The notes beneath the pieces were generated by a model. The model worked only from the letters and a program-made list of their open reading frames with translations. It had not been told where the DNA came from and ran no database searches. Both the position numbers and the translations under genes were made by a program. From positions 3,447,778 through 3,511,777 of the forward strand of contig NC_064449.1 of assembly GCF_023343835.1 (NCBI RefSeq): 64,000 bases of DNA, read 5' to 3'. Position 1 is the stretch's first letter, and every line of letters begins with the position of its first letter. This document shows, piece by piece, positions 57,901 to 64,000 of the stretch. The stretch comes from Lagopus muta. Taxonomy: Eukaryota > Chordata > Aves > Galliformes > Phasianidae.

Positions 57901-60900
57901 TCTCTAGACCAACTGGATTTACTGTGCATGGAACAGAAATAAATGAGAGTAAGACCATTATGTAAAATGGACTTTCTGAGGGTCACCTCTGCTCATGTCT
58001 AGGATCTAAACTCTGAACAGTTGTATTCCTCTTTCCATATGTTCTCCAAAAGCATTACAGTGATTCAGCCCATTTCTTCTCGAGCTATTTTCCTCCTTTA
58101 TCTTTTTATTTTCTCAAATTCTTTTCTCAAATTTAAACCAGAAAACCTCTCCGTGACGTTAGTTCCCACTTGAGTCACATTTTTGGAGGGACGCAAACCC
58201 TCCTCCTCCTTTTGCATTCGCAGCCTGTGGCTCTGATGATAGAATCTGCATGTGCAAAGATATGCTTGGAGCCCTGCAAACGCGAATGCCTCGGTGCTTG
58301 GAATTAGAGCTGAAGCCCTCATTTCTGACACGTGTCGGTCATGTTGCTTGCAACGTGGTGAGTGGGGAGGAGGACAGGTTGTGATGCTGCGCTGGACGAA
58401 GGCCTGGGCCCGTCCTCAGGCACTCTCACAAGACAGCAGTTCTGCCACTGTTGGTACCACAGCTGCAGCTGCAGCACCCCGGGGAGCAATGTGTGTGAGC
58501 TCTTTGCAGCGAGGTGCACGCGGTGTCGGTGCTGCCCACAGCGGTTCTCATCTGCTGCTTTATCTGAGGCAGGAGGGCAATAAAGCCTCCTGCATCCGGT
58601 ACGTGGGGGTCGGACTGCTTTATTGCTCGGTGTTAATGAAAGCAGAACAAATGGGATGACATGTTTGAAAATACCAGGTCTGTGAAGGATGAAGCTGCAG
58701 AGCCAGCATGCTCTGACTGCTCCATCCAGCGCAGAGATGCCTCTGGGAAGGTTATGAGTGGCAAGCTGGTCACTGCTCTGGCACAGCCCCTTTTGCATAG
58801 ACGTAAACCAGCGTGTGTCCTAGTTTGCTGTGCACTCTGAGCAGCCGCCATTAGTTTCCAGAGGAGCCTGTGGTTACATAGCAAAGGATCACCCTTCTCA
58901 AACTGTTCAAGGGCACTGTCTCCAGGGACGTGCGGTGAGACTGCAGGACACCCGGAAGGCAAGGAGAAACTCCCCATGGCTGAGGGGAAGAGCCGAGAGT
59001 CAGACGACAAAAGAGATTGCTTTTCTGTGTTTCCAAATTCACTGATGTTTTGGATTTGCCTGGGAGCCATGAGAGGAATTAGAAAGGGCATTTAAACCAG
59101 AAAGCAGTGCACTTCCATGCTCGTCTCTTCTTCTTGATGCAGTGTTGGAATTTTCCTATACTTTTTTATATCCTCCCCCTTCTTCCAAGAAATTCAAATT
59201 GGATGTTGCAGTGTTTCCTGAACATGGTGAATCCTTGTCCTGTTTTGTTTGTAGATGACCTTGAGGATGTATATGTTGTGTGTCTGCCTGGTTCTTGTGT
59301 GAGGCTGGGGGGAAGGGGAGAGCTCCTGTCTTCCTGGGGTGACTGACTGCAGGAGATGGCGTGGGGGCATTGGCTGGAGGATTGCTCCTGGCTGTCCTTG
59401 TCCCGCTAGCAGGGCAGGGATCAGGCAGGGATCCAAGCAGACAGTGCTGTAGCTTCTGGTGGCAGGAGCATCTTCCAGCTATTTTGATCCGGCTGTTTCG
59501 ACGGGAGCTGCAGTAGGAAGGAAATACAATCAGAGCTCTAGAGCAGCTGCAGGGCCAGTCTGTGCTCCAGGACTTGTGCTGGGGAATGACGCAAGGAGCC
59601 CTGTGATACTCACAGCACTGTCAGGTGGGGATGCCACATGCAGGGCTTATGCTGGCCCAGGTTTCTTCTGTTTGGGGGAATATCCTTCACAGCCCTGTGC
59701 AGCAGATGGGATGGAGAGGGGCTTCCACAGAAAAGCTAGGTAGATGGTATTAAACATGTCATCACCTTCTTGTTTCTTCTCTTGCTTTCTGGCTTGTCCC
59801 CAAAACTGTTTGCCCCAACAAGTGCTGTTCTGAAATTTTGTCTGAGGTAAGCAATTAAACGTAGTGTGTTCTGTTTTTGCAGGATAGAGAACTGCGTCCA
59901 GAAGAAATTGAAGGTAAAACTTGTCGCTCCTTCTGTGTCACCTTTCTCTCTGTCCAGTAAAAACATGCTGGCTGGCCGTTCCAGGTTGGCCCCCAGGGTG
60001 TAAAATAATTTGGGCAAATTGCTGGAATAATTCCTGGCAATCCTAGCAAAATAAATAATATGTAAAACTGCAACAGTGCTGACTGTAGAGGAATTTACAG
60101 GCAATGCAGCGTGAGGAGGATAAATGAGGAAAAGGGAGATTGGCTGTCAGAGAGCTGCTGTACACCCAACTCCCACAGGAAGTATTGAAGAGCATGACAA
60201 AGGGGTTTGGCTTTAAGGAAGCTCATCCTTGCAGTCAGGACTATAGAATATAGTGCATGGGTGAAAGATGGGAAAACTTACTACTTCCAGTTTCTTTTGG
60301 GAGTGCAGTTTAGGAGAGATCAGTCCGTGATACTTCAAAGCCTCTGCAGTCAAAGCGTGCCTTCTTGTAATGAAATCAGCAATATCAGCTCTATCAGCAA
60401 TGCTGATAGAAGAGTTTAACGTTACTCCAGTCATTGCTTCTTCATAGGGATATCTGCTAGGAAATGTGTGTGTCTTGGAGAGTCAGGCCTCATAGAATGC
60501 TGCTTCTGGGGAGGTTTCTTGGAGAAAGTATTTCAGGCTGTCACTGACAATTTCATTCTTTTTGGATCCACTCCTGCAGAATTAAGAGAAGCCTTTAAGG
60601 AGTTTGATAAAGACAAGGATGGGTTTATTAACTGCAGGGACCTGGGGAACTGCATGCGAACCATGGGCTACATGCCTACTGAAATGGAGCTCATAGAACT
60701 CTCCCAGCAGATCAACATGAACTGTGAGTAATATCCACCCATCTGTACCTTCCTGTGGCTGCTGTGCCCTGCATTGCTGCTTTGGGCTGCTTCAGTCTCT
60801 TGTTGTTTCCATTCATTTTATTTTTTTCCCCCTTTCCCTCCCTTTTTTCATTCTCATGTTTTGCTCCCCATCATTTCTCTGTTCAGTTGTGATCCCAAGC

Positions 60901-62616
60901 ACTTGATGTGCTGGGTTTTTTTGGTTTACTAAAAGAGAGGACTGTTTGGACTGTGTTTTGTGTGAGCAACACAAGGAGTAGCTGTCCACCATGCTTAAAT
61001 CTTTCAGATGCCCTTGATTTGGACAGTCAGACATTAGTGTACATGTCATGGATGTCATCACACCAAAGCTGGTGTCAGATGGCATCATACTAAAGAAGGA
61101 GATGGGGAAGATGGAGATGCTTTGGTCACAATGGGTGGTGGATGGGCTGTTTGGTCTGCTCTGTTTGTGCATTGGCTGTGTGCCTGCAGATGGTCTGTGA
61201 GCTGTGCTGGTGGAGGCGAGGCAAAATGTTGCAGATCTGTCTGATGCACTGTGATTGTTTGTGCCCTTGTCTTTCACCACTGGTTTTTGTCACCACTTGT
61301 CTGTGGCAGTGTGGGATGTTACCCTTAGCCAGGTGGGAAAATGAATATTTCGTGCATGTTGTTTTTGACATAGACCTGTGTAGAAAAGAGAAGGGACCAG
61401 CAGTTGTAACATATACGACCATTCACACGTAAAGAACAGCTGATGGCTATAGCACTCAAGTGATTAGGAACTGCAGGGTGTTACTGCCAGCTTTCAGATA
61501 GAGGACAAACAAGAAAAAGGATAAATCTGATGAGTAAACAATTGGACATACATTAGCCACAGCTCATGGAGTAAGGCACTGCTGCATGGCACTGCCCGGG
61601 CCAGGCAGGAACATCGTGCTGTGCCTTTGCCGAATCCACTGGCACAGGTACAGCAGAGGGTTGCTATAAGCTGTAGTAGGATCAAGCCTTTAAATTCTTG
61701 GTGCATGATGCCATAAGGATGTGACAATCTGTGGCACCATAGGATGAAGTAGCTTGGGCTCATTCTACCTATCCTACAATCCAGGAAATACAAGACACTG
61801 TAAAAGTACCTGTGCTTTTCTTTCCACTGCCCTCCACCTTCCGTGCTCTGCTGCCGGCAGAACCAAGCCCTCTGGGGCATGCTGAAGTGCAAAGGGACTG
61901 CTCAGCTTGGCTAACAAACTGAGTTCTTATACACAATCTTTCATCTTATCCCAAGTGGGTGGCCATGTGGATTTTGAAGATTTTGTTGAGCTGATGGGAC
62001 CAAAGCTGCTGGCAGAAACTGCAGACATGATTGGTGTAAAAGAGCTCCGTGATGCCTTCAGAGAGGTGAGTGCTTCTTACTGTGTGGCCCCAAGGTGAGT
62101 GACAGGAAACAGGAAAGAGAGAAGATCTGGGGGGAAGAAAAGAGGAGGAGAGAGCAGCAGAATGGAAGAATGAGAAAGAGCCAACCAGGCATGAAACAAG
62201 GGAGGAGCAGAGAACACTCAGATAAGGGAGCTCTTGAGGAAAGGAAGAGGAAAGCTGGTGCACACGTGGTAGTGATGAGAGGTTTTTGAGGAGAAAAGGC
62301 ATACCGAATCCAGACCAAAAGGAACGTGAAGGAGGAAAAAGAGGGACACAAAAGGCATGCAGAAAAAGTAGGGCACTCAAGAGCAGGGCAATACAAAGTC
62401 CAACCCAACGCAAGATCCATTCTCCTTAACTGTATTTCCCCTGCTGGTATTTTTGCATGTACTTGCAGTTTGACACTAATGGTGATGGGGAGATCAGCAC
62501 CAGTGAGCTGCGAGAAGCCATGAAGAAGCTTCTAGGGCAGCAGGTGGGTCATCGGGATATTGAAGAGATCATCCGGGACGTGGATCTGAATGGAGATGGG
62601 CGCGTTGACTTTGAAG
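39334..62616 (+). CDS. CABP1: CABP1, calcium-binding protein 1 / caldendrin (3' partial)
   Basis: CABP1 is a neuronal EF-hand sensor related to calmodulin that modulates voltage-gated calcium channels and IP3 receptors. Three N-termini are visible. Caldendrin uses 39334-39945; S-CaBP1 uses 51644-51688; L-CaBP1 uses 51644-51688 plus 56280-56450. All join the shared exons 59883-59913, 60580-60723, 61956-62065 and 62469-62616 in phase. EF1 ([12 protein letters not shown]) has Asp instead of Glu at position 12, the known magnesium-preferring form. EF2 (around [12 protein letters not shown]) lacks calcium ligands. EF3 ([12 protein letters not shown]) and EF4 ([11 protein letters not shown]...) are canonical. 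The final exon, which should supply the EF4 position-12 Glu and the short tail, is not within the window. The full caldendrin form would be about 357 residues. Confidence 0.95.
40290..40318 (+). repeat. Poly(T) tract
   Basis: Eleven T, two C, then sixteen T, at the edge of the caldendrin CpG island. Confidence 0.95.
40695..40738 (+). repeat. Inverted-repeat cluster
   Basis: ggagat-gta-atctcc at 40696-40710 is a perfect six-base inverted repeat with a three-base loop. A further atctccc at 40732-40738 can pair with the same left arm. Confidence 0.7.
40843..40868 (+). repeat. (TTTA)n microsatellite
   Basis: About six imperfect TTTA/TTTTA units. Confidence 0.85.
42720..43790. repeat. Degenerate GCAGCA-rich repeat block
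   Basis: Words such as gcagcac, ggcagcag and tggcagcac recur at irregular spacings of about 15-40 bases, with diverged filler between them. This looks like an old, decayed minisatellite or expanded cassette. It leaves several short open frames on both strands, which are by-products of composition. No mobile-element ends were identified. Confidence 0.5.
45660..45910. promoter_or_regulatory. CABP1: AT-rich possible enhancer in CABP1 intron
   Basis: A block rich in TAAT, ATTA and TTTAAA words (for example ataatgaattaaccat) stands out from the G/C-richer flanks and has no repeat or coding signal. Enhancer function is inferred from composition only. Confidence 0.2.
50471..50492 (+). repeat. Perfect 11-base tandem duplication
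   Basis: Two exact adjacent copies of tcctgttcagg. Confidence 0.95.
51345..51438 (+). repeat. CABP1: Polypyrimidine (CT)n tract 5' of S/L-CaBP1 start
   Basis: About 90 bases of nearly pure C/T with imperfect ctctctccc units, 206-299 bases before the ATG. It probably lies in the promoter or 5' UTR. A purine tract follows at 51463-51490. Confidence 0.85.
51463..51490 (+). repeat. CABP1: Polypurine (GA)n tract
   Basis: Nearly all A/G (ggagagagagaggcagagag and on), complementary in pattern to the CT tract just upstream. Confidence 0.85.
51644..51688 (+). CDS. CABP1: CABP1 alternative first exon (S- and L-CaBP1)
   Basis: Fifteen codons, [15 protein letters not shown], before aag|gtatgt. MGNC is an N-myristoylation signal (Gly2) with Cys4 available for palmitoylation, matching mammalian S/L-CaBP1, where myristoylation anchors the sensor to membranes. 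The ATG has A at -3 and G at +4, a strong context. The start is separate from caldendrin and lies about 12 kb downstream, so it needs its own promoter, probably within 51.2-51.6 kb. Confidence 0.93.
51840..52600. repeat. Degenerate TG/CA alternating tract
   Basis: For about 760 bases the plus strand is dominated by tgtg, tgca, acgt and catg words, a decayed alternating purine-pyrimidine repeat. It is prone to Z-DNA in principle. Confidence 0.6.
55226..55248 (+). repeat. (GT)11 microsatellite
   Basis: Uninterrupted GT repeat of 23 bases, likely polymorphic. Confidence 0.97.
56280..56450 (+). CDS. CABP1: CABP1 L-CaBP1-specific exon
   Basis: Encodes 57 codons starting [20 protein letters not shown], continuing [20 protein letters not shown] and ending [10 protein letters not shown] before cct|gtacgt. 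It is nearly identical in its second half to the mammalian L-CaBP1 insert. It is in phase with both the 15-codon first exon and the shared EF-hand exons, so skipping it gives S-CaBP1. The acceptor is gggaag|atc, a weak AAG site without a clean pyrimidine tract, which suits an exon that is used selectively. Confidence 0.92.
56451..59882 (+). other. CABP1: CABP1 intron before the shared exons
   Basis: No exon, repeat family or RNA gene was recognised. It ends in tgtttttgcag. Confidence 0.65.
59883..59913 (+). CDS. CABP1: CABP1 shared exon, [10 protein letters not shown] linker
   Basis: A 31-base exon encoding [10 protein letters not shown] plus one base of Glu, with acceptor tttttgcag and donor gaag|gtaaaa. 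All three isoforms join here; it leads into the first EF-hand helix. Confidence 0.94.
60580..60723 (+). CDS. CABP1: CABP1 shared exon, EF-hand 1
   Basis: The acceptor is ctcctgcag and the donor is aact|gtgagt. It encodes [20 protein letters not shown] and then [20 protein letters not shown] up to NMN. The loop [12 protein letters not shown] has Asp at position 12, the constitutively Mg-bound EF1 typical of CaBP1. Confidence 0.96.
60724..61955 (+). other. CABP1: CABP1 intron between EF1 and EF2/3 exons
   Basis: About 1.2 kb with no recognised exon or repeat element. It ends in the AAG acceptor atcccaag. Confidence 0.7.
61956..62065 (+). CDS. CABP1: CABP1 shared exon, inactive EF-hand 2
   Basis: The acceptor atcccaag is an AAG site. 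The exon encodes [20 protein letters not shown] and then [16 protein letters not shown], ending gag|gtgagt. The EF2 loop lacks the usual calcium ligands, as in all CaBP1 proteins. The [10 protein letters not shown] helix opens EF3. Confidence 0.95.
62469..62616 (+). CDS. CABP1: CABP1 shared exon, EF-hands 3 and 4
   Basis: The acceptor is acttgcag and the donor is gaag|gtgaga. It encodes [38 protein letters not shown] and [13 protein letters not shown]3 is complete (D, N, D, E-I-S, E12). EF4 stops at position 11; its bidentate Glu at position 12 is split over the next intron. Confidence 0.96.
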
Positions 62617-64000
62617 GTGAGAAGGGACGAATGCTCCCTGTCCATCTGCTGTCGTGTGAGGCAGAGCTTCAGCTTGGAGGTGGAAGCAGAAAGGAAGATT
62701 TGCATGCTCTGAGTCCAGATATCTGAAGTACGGAGGAAAAAAAAGAAATAATTCCTTAGCTGAGTATTTGTCTGTGTATCCTTCTTGTGCTGCACTGCTA
62801 TTTCAATCTGGTATCAGCAGTTCTAGCATAGGAAGAGATATGTCCTGTCACAGAGAAAGAGCTTCTGCTGCTCGTATGCAGTGCCAGACTTCATTTTAGG
62901 GGGCATTTTCTTCCCATTCAATCTATTGCAAGAGCTGTGAGGAGACTGGTGCAGGTTTGGAGATTGCATTGCACCCTTCATTTCCTCTCACTCACCTTAC
63001 CGTCTGGTTTATAGAGATTTTGTTTCTGTACCTTTATCCCAGAAGTTGGTCACGTGCTAGTTGTGTCACTAGCACTGTTGACAGCTGATCCTCTAGATCA
63101 CGTTTAATCCTAGAGAGAATTCATTTCTTCTCCCACTTCCCATGCCAGAAGGAGTTGGAATGAGTAAGATTGGTTATGGTGCTATCCTGGACATTAGGCA
63201 TGGCACGAGTAATGTTAATAGAGCTCAGGGTTCCTGGTAAGGAAAGCAGTTGCTGTCATCAGACAATTAAGCATACACAAGAGTTGGAAGGCACAAGAAC
63301 ACGGCAGGCTGCTTGTTTTCCTAGTGCAGATGTTCTAATGCACTGATTACACGACAGTAGCTCTCCTTGTTCCCGGCAGCTGAATTATGTTAGACAGTTA
63401 AAATACATGAAATCCTAGTATCATTTTCTCAGTGAGTTACTGCTTTAGTTGTCAAAGGACAGCTCCATCAACAGAAAAAGGGAAGCCAAAGGGGTAATTT
63501 CCACTGCCCTCCTCTTTGTGGTTATTAATTTCCGGTCAGTTCAAGTGTAGAATGAAAACACATTTATATTTGATGGCATCTGCACTCGATTTTAACTCTT
63601 GTAATTGACTTCACAAGCTGCAGGGTGGTGAAGAAATAGATCCAGGATATCCTTCCAGTTAATCTGTATCTTCAAAAACAAGTAATCCATCAAAGCAAAC
63701 TTTTCTATACAAATAAATACTGGTAACTACTAAAACATTAGTGCTCTCCAACACTGGGTCTCCTGCAAGTGGCAGGCTTAGCAGGCTTAGCAGGCTTGCT
63801 AAGAACTTGTGCTGTCATCCCAAGGCTACAAACCAGCCTGCTCTGAAATTACAGTGAAAGGAGGAAATATAAATATAAAAAAATAAAATTTGCAATAATT
63901 TGTTCCAGGGAGTTGGTTGTGCAAACAAGGCTGTGCTCTGGGAAGGATCAGAGGAAATGAACTGCCCTGCTGCGGGGATCATATTACCTTACCTAACACA
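62617..64000 (+). other. CABP1: CABP1 last intron (5' part)
   Basis: No match to the expected final codons (EFVRMMSR type) is present before the window ends, so the terminal exon and 3' UTR lie beyond 64000. Confidence 0.75.
63773..63799 (+). repeat. 9-base tandem triplication
   Basis: Three adjacent copies of caggcttag, the last with two changes. Confidence 0.9.

Overview
The window is vertebrate genomic DNA and almost certainly avian, probably from a galliform close to chicken. Three things point that way: compact GT-AG introns, a 3' CR1 retroposon tail ending in the bird-type octamer repeat, and the gene order RNF10 (+), POP5 (-), CABP1 (+). As I recall it, that order matches human 12q24.31 and a chicken microchromosome. 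No microbial, viral or CRISPR-type system was found.

Layout. Bases 1-2399 are the end of an RNF10 intron. Sixteen RNF10 coding exons follow (2400-12417), matching human exons 2-17; exon 1 lies upstream of the window. The RNF10 3' UTR runs to candidate poly(A) signals near 13.5 kb. A tail-to-tail gap of about 1.4 kb leads to POP5, a complete five-exon minus-strand gene of under 0.9 kb (16052 down to 15178). POP5 starts inside a CpG island with two CCAAT boxes and an NRF1-like site. From about 16.4 to 38.5 kb I see no gene, only one CR1 fragment and stretches that may be conserved regulatory DNA. A second CpG island (about 38.5-40.3 kb) carries the large caldendrin-type first exon of CABP1. A second CABP1 start, beginning with a myristoylation signal, lies at 51644. 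An exon specific to L-CaBP1 lies at 56280, and four shared EF-hand exons lie between 59.9 and 62.6 kb. The last short CABP1 exon is outside the window.

Function. RNF10 is a RING ubiquitin ligase, POP5 is a protein subunit of RNase P and RNase MRP, and CABP1 is a neuronal calmodulin-like calcium sensor with three alternative N-termini. The genes are independent neighbours, not an operon. RNF10 and caldendrin have both been linked to synapse-to-nucleus signalling, but nothing here shows they are co-regulated.

The two observations most worth checking are both reading-frame problems in G/C-rich DNA. One is a frame break in RNF10 exon 2 at a shortened G run. The other is a 36-codon upstream ORF before the caldendrin start whose first residues resemble the longer human caldendrin N-terminus but lie in another frame. 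Either could be an assembly error or real biology.
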